Assembly: GCA_030630445.1 (NCBI GenBank)
Contig: DAOVNC010000061.1
Span: 1 to 12,154, forward strand
Length of the DNA stretch: 12,154 nucleotides
Direction: 5' to 3'
DNA from: Kiritimatiellales bacterium
GTDB lineage: Bacteria > Verrucomicrobiota > Kiritimatiellia > Kiritimatiellales > Pontiellaceae
Part shown: in pieces, positions 1 to 5,987 of the stretch
How the letters are laid out: every line of letters begins with the position of its first letter
Position numbering within the stretch: position 1 is the first letter of the stretch
Made by a program: the position numbers and the translations under genes
The notes under the pieces: model-generated
Seen by the model: the letters and a program-made list of their open reading frames with translations, nothing else
Databases searched by the model: none
Told to the model about the DNA's origin: nothing

Positions 1-119
1 GGAGGGAACGGCAGCCCCGCACTACACCTTTTCCCGAGAAGTCGCTAATGATTCCTAATTAAGACTAAAGCTTGTTTCCAAACTCATCGGTATCGTTCCC
101 GCAGTGGGAGCAAAGCCAA

Positions 120-293
120 TTATGGATTGCGGAACTCGTCCTGCCAGATCCAGATAATTTTCTTTTCGACCACTTTGGCGTCACTCTCTTTCCCCGAGGA
201 GTCGACGGATGAGGCGGAGACTGTGCGGCTGACGCATGAACACAAAATCAGGGTTGCAACGGCTAGCAAGAAAATAGAACGAACGGTTTTCAT
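120..293 (-). CDS. small lipoprotein of unknown function (57 aa)
   Basis: The product has a basic start (MKTVR), a hydrophobic stretch and a lipobox-like L-C-S-C ending at Cys20, so it is probably exported and lipid-anchored. The remainder is short, rich in Ser/Val, then Lys/Glu, and ends in a conspicuous aromatic tail (I-I-W-I-W-Q-D-E-F-R-N-P). The start at 293 is chosen because AAGGAG sits 6 bases upstream. An in-frame ATG at 317 overlaps the stop of the upstream protease gene and has no such site. The gene lies 23 bases after the protease lipoprotein and is probably co-transcribed with it. I do not recognise the family. Cys18 precedes the proposed lipid-anchoring Cys20, which makes the exact processing site uncertain. 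Confidence 0.7.
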   Translation of the reverse strand: MKTVRSIFLLAVATLILCSCVSRTVSASSVDSSGKESDAKVVEKKIIWIWQDEFRNP

Positions 294-299
294 AATAGG

Positions 300-305
300 C
301 TCCTT
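300..305 (-). promoter_or_regulatory. ribosome binding site AAGGAG deciding the start at 293
   Basis: AAGGAG on the minus strand is followed by a 6-base spacer and the ATG at 293-291. It selects this start over the longer in-frame ATG at 317. Confidence 0.75.
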
Positions 306-316
306 AAAAGACCGCA

Positions 317-1189
317 TTATTCAACGGGATGGCCGTTGCCCTCAAGCACATTACCCAGAAATTCCCGCACTTGGTTGCTCGGCACGGTGAATCCGATCCC
401 CTGCGAGTTCTCGATCTGCGCCGTATTCAGCCCGATCCACGCACCGGCCAGCGTGATGAGCGGGCCGCCGGACGAGCCAGGGTTGATCGCTGCGTCGGTT
501 TGGATATAGCGCACATACCGGCCGTTAGCCTCCTTCTCTTCAAACAGGCTTCGACCGGTGTGGCTGATGATCCCCGCCGTGACGGTGTGCCCAAAGCCGA
601 GTGGGTTGCCGACGGCAATCACATGGTCGCCACCGCGCAGGGCATCCGAATCGCCCATCGGCAGAAAGGCAAAGGGAATCTTGTTGGGGGAGTCGACCTT
701 CAGCAGTGCGAGGTCGTAGACCGGGTCGGTCGCGACAACGCGGGCGACGTGGTCGGTGCCGGTTTGCGTCATCACCCGGATTTCCGCGGCGTTGCGGATG
801 ACGTGCTCGTTGGAGAGGACGTAGCCGCTGGGATGGATGAAGAAGCCGGAGCCGAGCCCAATGCCGGGCAGCTTGGCGGGGATGCCGGTGAACGGGAGCT
901 TGATCGGGATCAGTCGCACCTTCACCGGGGTTTCCGTTCGCACATAGATACTCACGACGGTGGGGTCGGCCGCGCCCGCCACGCGCTGGATAGTGCGTGC
1001 GCGCAACGGCATGTCCGTAACGGTGATTTGGCTTTCCACATAAAGGTTGACGGGCATTGCGCCCTTCAGTCCGCTCGCTGCGGGATATAGGCTGACGGGC
1101 GCGTCTGGCGCAACGCGTTCTTCAACCAACGATACGCACCCGGAAAGCAGGGCGGTGGAAAGTAGCATTAGACCCATGGAAGTTTTCAT
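317..1189 (-). CDS. HtrA/trypsin-like serine protease lipoprotein, no PDZ domain
   Basis: This is a 290-residue chymotrypsin-fold serine protease (S1C/HtrA-like, trypsin_2 type), predicted to be anchored in the envelope. A lipoprotein signal with lipobox L-L-S-G-C places the lipidated Cys at residue 18. The catalytic triad is visible: His129 in SNEHV, Asp159 in DPVYDLALL, and Ser240 in NPGSSGGPL (family consensus GNSGGP). Further family blocks are GLGSGFFI near 111-118 and IAVGNPLGFG near 191-200. Residues 20-100 form an N-terminal extension without a recognised domain. The protein ends soon after the protease fold, so the C-terminal PDZ domains of DegP/DegS are absent. AAGGAG lies 9 bases before the ATG. 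The small lipoprotein gene follows 23 bases downstream. Likely role: cleavage of misfolded or specific envelope proteins; the substrate is unknown. Confidence 0.9.
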   Translation of the reverse strand: MKTSMGLMLLSTALLSGCVSLVEERVAPDAPVSLYPAASGLKGAMPVNLYVESQITVTDMPLRARTIQRVAGAADPTVVSIYVRTETPVKVRLIPIKLPFTGIPAKLPGIGLGSGFFIHPSGYVLSNEHVIRNAAEIRVMTQTGTDHVARVVATDPVYDLALLKVDSPNKIPFAFLPMGDSDALRGGDHVIAVGNPLGFGHTVTAGIISHTGRSLFEEKEANGRYVRYIQTDAAINPGSSGGPLITLAGAWIGLNTAQIENSQGIGFTVPSNQVREFLGNVLEGNGHPVE

Positions 1190-1263
1190 TGTCTTGATCT
1201 CCTTTGTTCAACAAATCCGATTTTCCCCATATCGGAAAAAATGAAAAGCCAATTTTCAACGCA

Positions 1264-1608
1264 ATGCCTTTCCTCTACAGTGCGTGGATGGATGACCTTG
1301 GTGGCCAATTGGATTTTGATTTTACAGCGGACGACCTGCTTGAATTTCCGCGCGATCTCGGCGAGGCGGGCTATTTCCAGTTCCACTCCGAGCAGAGGCA
1401 GGCGACGGTGGAGCTGGAGAAAACGTTTGGCGTTGTGCTCAACAAGCGTGTGCGCTTGCGTCTGGTCGGGTGGAACGAGGAGTTCGAGGGAAGGCTGGTG
1501 CTCGACTCGCTGTTGTTGCCTTCCCATCGATCCGCCCCCCTGCGCTTGCGCTTGGGGAAAATTGCTTTCGACCACACCGACATCGAACTCTGCCAGGCGC
1601 TGGACTAG
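1264..1608 (+). CDS. hypothetical protein (114 aa)
   Basis: I do not recognise this protein. It has no signal peptide or membrane segment and looks cytoplasmic. It starts MPFLYSAWMDDLGG, has an acidic N-terminal part (about 8-30), and then beta-like alternating segments such as RVRLRLVGW and RLVLDSLLL, with Leu/Arg alternation (LRLRLGK) near the end. The ATG at 1264 is preferred over an in-frame TTG at 1204, because the latter overlaps the ribosome binding site of the divergent protease gene. No good Shine-Dalgarno sequence precedes 1264, which weakens the call. The other frames here also stay open (a 140-codon plus frame and a 129-codon minus frame). I favour this one because its composition is the most protein-like. 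The ankyrin-repeat gene follows 70 bases later. Confidence 0.6.
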   Translation: MPFLYSAWMDDLGGQLDFDFTADDLLEFPRDLGEAGYFQFHSEQRQATVELEKTFGVVLNKRVRLRLVGWNEEFEGRLVLDSLLLPSHRSAPLRLRLGKIAFDHTDIELCQALD

Positions 1609-1678
1609 TGCAATCCCCTTGCTTTGGCCCGTCGGGTATGGTCGGATGCTCCCGAAAACCTAAACCAAAGGATCTGCC

Positions 1679-2272
1679 ATGACCGCCACTCGACACCTGA
1701 TTACCGCATTCGCCATCGCCCTTGTTTTTACCGCCCACGCCGAGGAACCCGCCAAAAAACCTGCCCCCATCTCGCAACAGGAGGTGGTCGAGGCCGCGCT
1801 TGCGGGCAAGATCGAGATCGTTGAGAAAGCACTGGAGCAGGGCTACAAGGTCGATGCGCGCGCCTCGGAAAACCGCACCGCCCTGATGTATGCCGCCTTC
1901 AATGGCCACACCAATGTTGTCAAGAAACTGATCGGTGCCGGCGCAGACGTGAATGCGCGGGACAGGACCGGTTCAACCGCCCTGATGTTCGCCGCCAGCG
2001 GCCCCAACGCCAACGCCGTCAAGCTCCTGCTCGACAGCGGCGCGAAGATCAATATGGTCGATAGCAACGAACACTTTACCGCGCTGATGTGGGCCGCTGC
2101 CGAAGGGCAGGCCGAAGTCGTCAAGCTCCTGCTCATGCACAAGGCCGATGCCACCCTCAAGGATGTCGACGGCGACACCGCAGAATCGTTCGCCGCGCAA
2201 AAAGGCCACACCGCCGTCGTGAAGATTCTACAGGAGGCCGCCAAAAAGAAAGAGGCGACGCCAAAGGAATAA
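1679..2272 (+). CDS. secreted ankyrin-repeat protein
   Basis: A 197-residue protein with a classical signal peptide, cleaved likely after A-H-A (residue 21), then a Lys/Pro-rich linker and four to five ankyrin repeats over about 34-190. Diagnostic pieces are TALMYAAFNGHTNVVKKLI (about 67-85), GADVNARD, TALMFAAS, VKLLLDSGAKIN, TALMWAAAEGQAEVVKLLL (about 134-152) and FAAQKGHTAVVKIL. The C-terminus is a short Lys/Glu-rich tail. Ankyrin repeats bind protein partners; none is identifiable here. The signal peptide implies a periplasmic role, as in other bacterial ankyrin proteins linked to stress or envelope functions. AAAGGA lies 6 bases before the ATG. The gene is 70 bases downstream of the hypothetical gene on the same strand and meets the minus-strand gene ending at 2295 tail to tail. 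Confidence 0.9.
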   Translation: MTATRHLITAFAIALVFTAHAEEPAKKPAPISQQEVVEAALAGKIEIVEKALEQGYKVDARASENRTALMYAAFNGHTNVVKKLIGAGADVNARDRTGSTALMFAASGPNANAVKLLLDSGAKINMVDSNEHFTALMWAAAEGQAEVVKLLLMHKADATLKDVDGDTAESFAAQKGHTAVVKILQEAAKKKEATPKE

Positions 2273-2294
2273 GGTTTATTCAAGCCCTTCTGCG

Positions 2295-2678
2295 CTAGCG
2301 CACTTCGATTTCATCGATGCACATGCCGCCGTTTTCGAGGGTCGTGAGGCGGATGGTGTTGGCACCCGCCCCGATCTTGATTTCGGTTTCGATCGTTTTC
2401 CAGTCGGTCCCATAGGCTTTGGTGTTGGGGAAGAAAAGGTTCGTTGATTTTCCGTTCACGGCAATCGTCATGGTCCGACCCTTCGCGCCGTTCTTTTTCC
2501 CGCTGTAGCGAATCACCAGCGTGGCTTTGTGCGGGCTGCCGTCATTCTCTTGATACCACTCCACGAAGGCCCCCTTCGGATCGCCGAGGGTAAAGCGCCA
2601 CCCCGCGTCGAACTCCTTCACTTCGCGTGCCTGCAACGGCATAGACGACAGCAACAGTAAGAACATCAGTCTCTTCAT
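2295..2678 (-). CDS. secreted beta-sandwich protein, CBM35/CBM6-like
   Basis: A 127-residue exported protein: signal peptide MKRLMFLLLLSSMPLQA, cleaved after Ala17, followed by one beta-sandwich domain. The pattern near the end (GAGANTIRLTTLENGG followed by CIDEIEV) and the upstream block ATLVIRYSG...MTIAVNGK...WKTIE match the layout of carbohydrate-binding modules of the CBM6/CBM35 type, in which a terminal D-x-I-x-V strand closes the fold. There is no catalytic domain, so it may be a free carbohydrate-binding protein; that is inferred from fold style only. The start at 2678 is chosen because AAAGGA sits 10 bases upstream and a signal peptide begins there. The open frame extends upstream to 2777, but that part looks like untranslated leader. 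It diverges from the metallophosphoesterase gene. Confidence 0.75.
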   Translation of the reverse strand: MKRLMFLLLLSSMPLQAREVKEFDAGWRFTLGDPKGAFVEWYQENDGSPHKATLVIRYSGKKNGAKGRTMTIAVNGKSTNLFFPNTKAYGTDWKTIETEIKIGAGANTIRLTTLENGGMCIDEIEVR

Positions 2679-2721
2679 GATCCGGTTTTCCTTTTGGAAT
2701 GCGACCCTGTAGAAATATTTC

Positions 2722-2738
2722 ACTTGCCCCTGGCAAGT
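2722..2738. promoter_or_regulatory. inverted repeat in the divergent spacer, possible operator
   Basis: ACTTGCC-CCT-GGCAAGT has perfect 7-bp arms around a 3-base centre. It lies in the 116-base spacer between two divergent secreted-protein genes. On the minus strand TTGACT (2737-2742) and TATTTC (18 bases on) could be a weak promoter, with the repeat falling largely in the spacer between them. A role as operator or RNA hairpin is inference. Confidence 0.4.
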
Positions 2739-2794
2739 CAACTGTGTTTCGGTGCCGGGATTGTTCGGATAGCGCAAAAGAAGGAACTACTCCC

Positions 2795-4378
2795 ATGGCC
2801 CCCATAAAAATCCTATCGATTCTATGTATTCTTTCCGCAGCCAGCCCCTCGGATGTGTTGGCCACCACCCCGGTTGACCTCCTCGCTGGCGGAACGCGAG
2901 AATTGTCCGCCGACAAACGGGCGGCCGGGAACACCGAGTCGCCGCGGAAGGATGTTCTGGTGTTCAAAAAAGCAGGGAAGTATTCCGGCGAGATGCGGAT
3001 TCAATTCACCGTGGAAGACCCGGCGCAATTCACGGCGCTGGCGCTCCGGAAATCCTCCTCGATCCGCCCCGTCAGTCTCAACGGCAAGCCAATCCCTCTC
3101 CCGCTGGAAGGCATGTCCTACAAGACCATCCCGGGCATTCCCGCCTCGCTGCTCGCACCGGGAACCAATGAACTCCTCTTGGCGTGGACGCAGACCGTCA
3201 AATCCTCCACGCCCAAGGTCGAGGAAGGTGCCCCGCCCGCAAAGCCCGTGATGCGCCCCGCGAAACTATCCGTGGCAAAAGTCGACGTGCAACTTCTGGG
3301 GCAAACCCCCTCGGCGCTGGCCTTTCAGACCGGGCCGATTTTGGGCCATGCCGGCGAAACCTTTTTCACCGTTAGCTGCCGCACAACCCTTCCGGCCGAA
3401 GTGGTTCTGAACTGCAATGGTCAAACATATATCTCCGCGCCCGCCCTGATACATACGTTCAAGATCGAAGGGCTCAAGCCTGCAACGGCTTATTCCTATT
3501 CGCTCCAGGCCCGCCTTGCGCCCAACGGGAAATTCATTGCATCGACGCCCGGGTATTCCACGCGAACCCTGCCCCGCAGAGAGCCCTTTGTCTTTGCCGC
3601 CCTCGGCGACAGCCGCACACGCCCCAAAGAGTGGGCCAAGGTCGGCGACGCCGTCGCCAAGGCCAAGCCCGCATTCTCCGTGTTCGTCGGCGATATGGTT
3701 ACCGCCGGGCGAAGCGACTACCAATGGGATGAACAATATTTCGGCCCGGCGAAAAACTATTTCGCGACACTTCCCTACTACCCCATCATTGGAAACCACG
3801 AACAAAACGCTCCGCTGTTCCTGGAGATCTTCCAGACCCCTGGCGGGGAAACCACTTGGTCGCAAACCGTTGGCCCGGTTCTTCTGATCGGGATTGACGG
3901 CTCGAAGGATTTCTCCAAGGGCGGCGCAAAAACAAAATGGATGGAAGACCTTTTGGCAAAATCGAAGGCGAAATACATTTTCCTCTTCAGCCACTATCCC
4001 GCATGGACGTCCGGTGGCCATGGCGGTTTGACCGAGCAAGGCTTTCCGAGAGAACGCCCCATTCACGAGGCCCAAACCATCCTCATGCCGTTGCTTAAAA
4101 AATATAATGCGGCGGCAATGATTGCCGGCCACGACCACTTCTACGAACGTTCGGAACCGACCAACGGCGTGACGATGATCATCAGCGGTGGTGCCGGCGC
4201 GCCTCTGCGCAGCAAAGCCAAGACCGCAGAGCAACAAAATCCGCACTCCAAGGTATTTGCCAGCCAGCTGCACTACTGCCTCTTTTCGGTAACCGCCGAA
4301 ACCTGCACCATGAAAGTCCTCACGCCGGAGGGCGAGATCATCGACACGCGCCAATGGCCCGCCCGCGCCGCAGAATGA
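2795..4378 (+). CDS. secreted calcineurin-like metallophosphoesterase, PAP-like architecture
   Basis: A 527-residue protein predicted to be exported (signal peptide to about Ala23). Residues about 26-135 look like a galactose-binding-type beta sandwich (LNGKPIPLP, LLAPGTNELLLAW). Residues about 164-262 resemble the FN3-like N-terminal domain of purple acid phosphatases (LKPATAYSYSLQA). Residues about 264-510 are the metallophosphoesterase domain, with GDSR (Asp272), GDM (Asp300), GNHE (Asn334, His335), SHYP (His400) and GHDHFYER (His446, Asp447, His448). The first motif lacks the usual D-x-H histidine, as in the purple acid phosphatase clade. The iron-binding Tyr of true purple enzymes (GDxxY) is Thr here, so a colourless two-metal phosphatase or phosphodiesterase is likely. 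The substrate is unknown. AAGGAA lies 8 bases before the ATG; a longer open frame from 2699 adds 32 residues with no signal character. Confidence 0.88.
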   Translation: MAPIKILSILCILSAASPSDVLATTPVDLLAGGTRELSADKRAAGNTESPRKDVLVFKKAGKYSGEMRIQFTVEDPAQFTALALRKSSSIRPVSLNGKPIPLPLEGMSYKTIPGIPASLLAPGTNELLLAWTQTVKSSTPKVEEGAPPAKPVMRPAKLSVAKVDVQLLGQTPSALAFQTGPILGHAGETFFTVSCRTTLPAEVVLNCNGQTYISAPALIHTFKIEGLKPATAYSYSLQARLAPNGKFIASTPGYSTRTLPRREPFVFAALGDSRTRPKEWAKVGDAVAKAKPAFSVFVGDMVTAGRSDYQWDEQYFGPAKNYFATLPYYPIIGNHEQNAPLFLEIFQTPGGETTWSQTVGPVLLIGIDGSKDFSKGGAKTKWMEDLLAKSKAKYIFLFSHYPAWTSGGHGGLTEQGFPRERPIHEAQTILMPLLKKYNAAAMIAGHDHFYERSEPTNGVTMIISGGAGAPLRSKAKTAEQQNPHSKVFASQLHYCLFSVTAETCTMKVLTPEGEIIDTRQWPARAAE

Positions 4379-4447
4379 AATGCCGAAGCAAGAAGCCAAG
4401 GACGATTAATCGAATAGGTCTTTCGGAGCAGTCTCCGCGCTCCAATC

Positions 4448-4759
4448 CTAAGTGGCGTTGATCCCCGTGATACTTTCCACTGCGCCCAGATATTGACTGA
4501 AGGTCAGGGACGGCGTTCCCTCCGCGGAAATGTAGTGCCGATACATCTCCTCCAAAATCGATTCGTCGATTCCGCAAGAACCCGCATCTTCCCTATTATG
4601 CCCAACAAAAGGAACCCTGGCGTTGTGTAGCCATGCCGAAGGGGTGCTCTTTCTCTTCCGCACCCCCCTCTCTTTAATTCGCAGGTGTAGTTCCTCCACG
4701 ATTTCAGCGGGAATGCTTCCTCCGCATCTCAACGATTCTTCGATCTTTTTCGTAATCAT
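4448..4759 (-). CDS. unknown small protein coupled to an RHH gene (103 aa)
   Basis: I do not recognise this protein. It has no signal peptide or membrane segment. The N-terminal part looks helical and charged (residues about 1-35, with K/E-rich helices around IPAEIVEELHLRIKERG). A basic turn follows (VRKRK), then a region with SAWLHNARVPFVGHNRED, and a C-terminal helical part (ILEEMYRHYIS...SFSQYL-like spacing). The ATG at 4759 follows the TAG of the RHH gene by 5 bases, and an in-frame GTG at 4762 follows it by 2 bases, so translation is probably coupled. The order (small RHH protein, then a small unknown protein) resembles a toxin-antitoxin operon, but I see no motif of a known toxin family (RelE, ParE, PIN, HipA, Fic). 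The local base composition is less GC-rich than in neighbouring genes. Confidence 0.65.
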   Translation of the reverse strand: MITKKIEESLRCGGSIPAEIVEELHLRIKERGVRKRKSTPSAWLHNARVPFVGHNREDAGSCGIDESILEEMYRHYISAEGTPSLTFSQYLGAVESITGINAT

Positions 4760-4764
4760 CACTA

Positions 4765-4959
4765 CTAGACACCACTTCCTGCGTGTCTTCCTTGTTTTAC
4801 GGCAAAATAGTGCCGCAATGCTTCCCTCACAATATCGGCTCTCGATAACTTATGCATATCCCGATAGTTTTCAACATGGCCATCCAGCTCCGGACTCAAA
4901 TGGGCGCTGATGACTCGTACTTTTTTAAAACTTTTTCCAGTTGATCGCTCTTGTCTCAC
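4765..4959 (-). CDS. ribbon-helix-helix DNA-binding protein (64 aa)
   Basis: A small protein of the Arc/MetJ/CopG (RHH) type. A basic N-terminal tail leads into a beta strand (VRVISAHL, about 14-21), then helix 1 (SPELDGHVENYRDMH), a turn, and helix 2 (SRADIVREALRHYFAVK), the usual S-x-A-x-x-x-R-E-A-L signature. These proteins bind palindromic operators as dimers of dimers and commonly repress their own operon. The start is GTG at 4959, supported by AAAGGA 8 bases upstream; no ATG lies in a better position. The unknown gene starts 2-5 bases after its stop. Two palindromes directly upstream (4979-4992 and 5001-5014) are good operator candidates. It could be an antitoxin-like regulator or a plain transcription factor. 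Confidence 0.78.
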   Translation of the reverse strand: MRQERSTGKSFKKVRVISAHLSPELDGHVENYRDMHKLSRADIVREALRHYFAVKQGRHAGSGV

Positions 4960-4967
4960 AAACCCTG

Positions 4968-4973
4968 TCCTTT
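4968..4973 (-). promoter_or_regulatory. ribosome binding site AAAGGA for the GTG start at 4959
   Basis: AAAGGA on the minus strand, 8 bases before GTG. It decides in favour of a GTG start for the RHH gene. Confidence 0.65.
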
Positions 4974-4978
4974 ATGAC

Positions 4979-4992
4979 AAGTAAGCTTACTT
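4979..4992. promoter_or_regulatory. perfect 14-bp palindrome, candidate RHH operator
   Basis: AAGTAAGCTTACTT reads identically on both strands. It lies 20 bases upstream of the RHH start and covers the proposed -10 region (TAAGCT, 4984-4989). RHH proteins typically bind such sites and repress their own genes; the assignment to this protein is inference. Confidence 0.55.
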
Positions 4993-5011
4993 TCTTCTCG
5001 GCCTTGGTCAA
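4984..5011 (-). promoter_or_regulatory. candidate sigma70-like promoter of the RHH operon
   Basis: On the minus strand TTGACC (5011-5006, five of six consensus bases) is followed after 16 bases by TAAGCT (4989-4984, three of six). The -10 lies inside one palindrome and the -35 inside the other, which would allow tight repression. The -10 match is weak. Confidence 0.4.
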
Positions 5012-5014
5012 GGC
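5001..5014. promoter_or_regulatory. second inverted repeat in the divergent spacer
   Basis: GCCTTG-GT-CAAGGC has perfect 6-bp arms around two central bases. Its centre is 22 bp from the centre of the palindrome at 4979-4992, close to two helical turns, so two bound proteins would sit on the same DNA face. Its sequence differs from the first palindrome, so it may bind a different regulator, for example the divergently encoded HTH protein. Confidence 0.45.
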
Positions 5015-5036
5015 AATATCCAATCTGAATATTTTT

Positions 5037-5065
5037 TTGTTTTTCCGGCATCTGTGCTGTACTGT
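5037..5065 (+). promoter_or_regulatory. weak candidate promoter of the HTH-guaD unit
   Basis: TTGTTT (5037-5042), 17 bases, then TACTGT (5060-5065), each matching three of six consensus bases. It lies 31 bases before the proposed TTG start. The position is right but the match is poor. Confidence 0.25.
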
Positions 5066-5078
5066 CCCTTATCTCGTG

Positions 5079-5088
5079 AAAGGGGGGG
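5079..5088 (+). promoter_or_regulatory. G-tract ribosome binding site for the TTG start at 5096
   Basis: AAAGGGGGGG precedes TTG by 7 bases. It is the only Shine-Dalgarno-like site near the beginning of the HTH gene and supports a TTG start there. Seven consecutive G make the site prone to length change. Confidence 0.5.
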
Positions 5089-5095
5089 TAAAAGC

Positions 5096-5476
5096 TTGGA
5101 AAACACTGAAGAGTTACAACGCTGGATCAACCATCAAGTGGAGTCGCGGTTTGATGGGAATCTCACGGCCTTTGCGGAAAAAACCCAAGTCTCTCGGCAG
5201 ACTTGGATGAATATTCTGAGCAGAAAATATGCATCCCTGCGCCAGCAGGCCGTCAGCGACCTGTGCGGACTGTTCGAACTGACCGAACTCGATCTATACC
5301 TAATCGCCCACCCCGACACCATCCCCCACGGCGTTGTGAAGGAATCCTCCGAAACCTATCGCACCAAAGACGATGCCGAACGGTTGGCCGACCACCTCCG
5401 CAAGTCCTCCGAAAAAGACCGTGAATTCATTTATGCAGCCGCGGAGCGTTGCGGATTCAGGCGCTACAACAAATAG
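5096..5476 (+). CDS. helix-turn-helix protein, XRE/Cro-like (126 aa)
   Basis: A cytoplasmic protein with an N-terminal helical lead (about 1-20), then a probable XRE-type HTH. LTAFAEKTQVSRQTW (about 23-37) gives the two HTH helices, and the following LRQQAVSDLCGLFEL continues the bundle. The C-terminal part (about 75-126) is charged and helical (DDAERLADHLRKSSEKDREF) and ends in a basic patch. A role as transcription regulator of this operon is inferred from the HTH and its position. The start is uncertain: TTG at 5096 has a G-rich ribosome binding site, while an in-frame GTG at 5054 has none. Guanine deaminase follows after 29 bases. The gene diverges from the RHH pair, so the shared spacer may control both units. 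Confidence 0.72.
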   Translation: MENTEELQRWINHQVESRFDGNLTAFAEKTQVSRQTWMNILSRKYASLRQQAVSDLCGLFELTELDLYLIAHPDTIPHGVVKESSETYRTKDDAERLADHLRKSSEKDREFIYAAAERCGFRRYNK

Positions 5477-5505
5477 GCATTCCCGCGCAATCCACAAGCA
5501 AGCCC

Positions 5506-5973
5506 ATGAACAACGAATTTCTCCATGAAGCCATCCGGCTCTCCAAGGAAAAGATGGCCGCCGGCGAAGGCGGACCGTTCGGTGCGGTGGTCGTGAAAAA
5601 CGGCGAAATCATCGGGCGCGGCTGGAACCGCGTCACCTCCACCAACGACCCCACCGCACACGCCGAAATCATGGCCATCCGCGCGGCCTGTTCAAGGCTC
5701 GAAACCTTTTCGCTGGCAGGCTGCGAAATCTACGCCAGCTGCGAACCCTGTCCCATGTGCCTCTCCGCCATCTACTGGGCGCGGCTCGACGCCCTCTGCT
5801 TCGCGGCTTCCCGTTCCGACGCAGCCGATGCCGGATTCGACGATGCCCTGCTCTACGAGGAAATATCCAAACCATGGAGTTTACGGACACTGAAATCGGA
5901 ACAAAACTTGCTTATTGAAGCTAGGCAGGTTTTTAACCTGTGGAAAAACAAATCCAATAAAACACCATATTAA
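5506..5973 (+). CDS. guaD: guanine deaminase (cytidine-deaminase fold)
   Basis: Catalyses hydrolytic deamination of guanine to xanthine and ammonia in purine catabolism/salvage in the cytoplasm. The 155-residue length and layout match the small zinc-dependent GuaD of Bacillus subtilis (about 156 residues), not the large amidohydrolase form. Zinc site: His52 and catalytic Glu54 in TAHAEIMAIRAAC, Cys82 and Cys85 in SCEPCPMCLSAIYWAR. Other GuaD-like blocks are GGPFGAVVVKNG (about 22-33), NDPTAHAE, and D-A-A-x-A-G-F-D-D (about 105-113), plus a C-terminal W-x-N-x-x-N-K-x-x-Y tail. These separate it from tRNA adenosine deaminase TadA. The ATG at 5506 fits the family N-terminus (M-N-x-E); a TTG at 5449 inside the HTH gene is unlikely. 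No strong ribosome binding site is seen, so coupling to the upstream gene is possible. The lipoprotein gene follows after 14 bases. Confidence 0.92.
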   Translation: MNNEFLHEAIRLSKEKMAAGEGGPFGAVVVKNGEIIGRGWNRVTSTNDPTAHAEIMAIRAACSRLETFSLAGCEIYASCEPCPMCLSAIYWARLDALCFAASRSDAADAGFDDALLYEEISKPWSLRTLKSEQNLLIEARQVFNLWKNKSNKTPY

Positions 5974-5987
5974 TAAGGAGGAACCCC

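Noticed and set aside
95..111. Possible terminator GTTCCC-GCAGT-GGGAGC after the small lipoprotein gene
   Set aside because: The 6-bp stem includes a wobble pair and no T-tract follows in the direction of transcription.
329..1090. 253-codon open frame on the plus strand
   Set aside because: It lies antisense to the serine protease whose triad is intact; its translation is rich in Arg/Gly/Asp as expected for the shadow of a GC-rich gene.
1210..1240. Inverted repeat CCGAT/ATCGG followed by six A upstream of the protease gene
   Set aside because: The arms are only 5 bp and the A-run is on the wrong side for a terminator of either neighbouring gene.
1186..1575. 129-codon minus-strand frame overlapping the hypothetical gene
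   Set aside because: Its Gln/Arg-rich composition is less protein-like than the plus frame, and its end overlaps the start of the protease gene. The choice is not certain.
2291..2302. Perfect palindrome TGCGCTAGCGCA at the end of the CBM-like gene
   Set aside because: It overlaps the stop codon and lies at a tail-to-tail junction, with no T-tract and no reason to call it an operator; a 12-bp palindrome can arise by chance.
3266..4399. 377-codon open frame on the minus strand
   Set aside because: It is antisense to the metallophosphoesterase, whose motifs are all in order; no domain is recognisable in this frame.
4424..4437. Hairpin CGGAG-CAGT-CTCCG between convergent genes
   Set aside because: Only five base pairs and no T-tract on either side, so it is not called a terminator.
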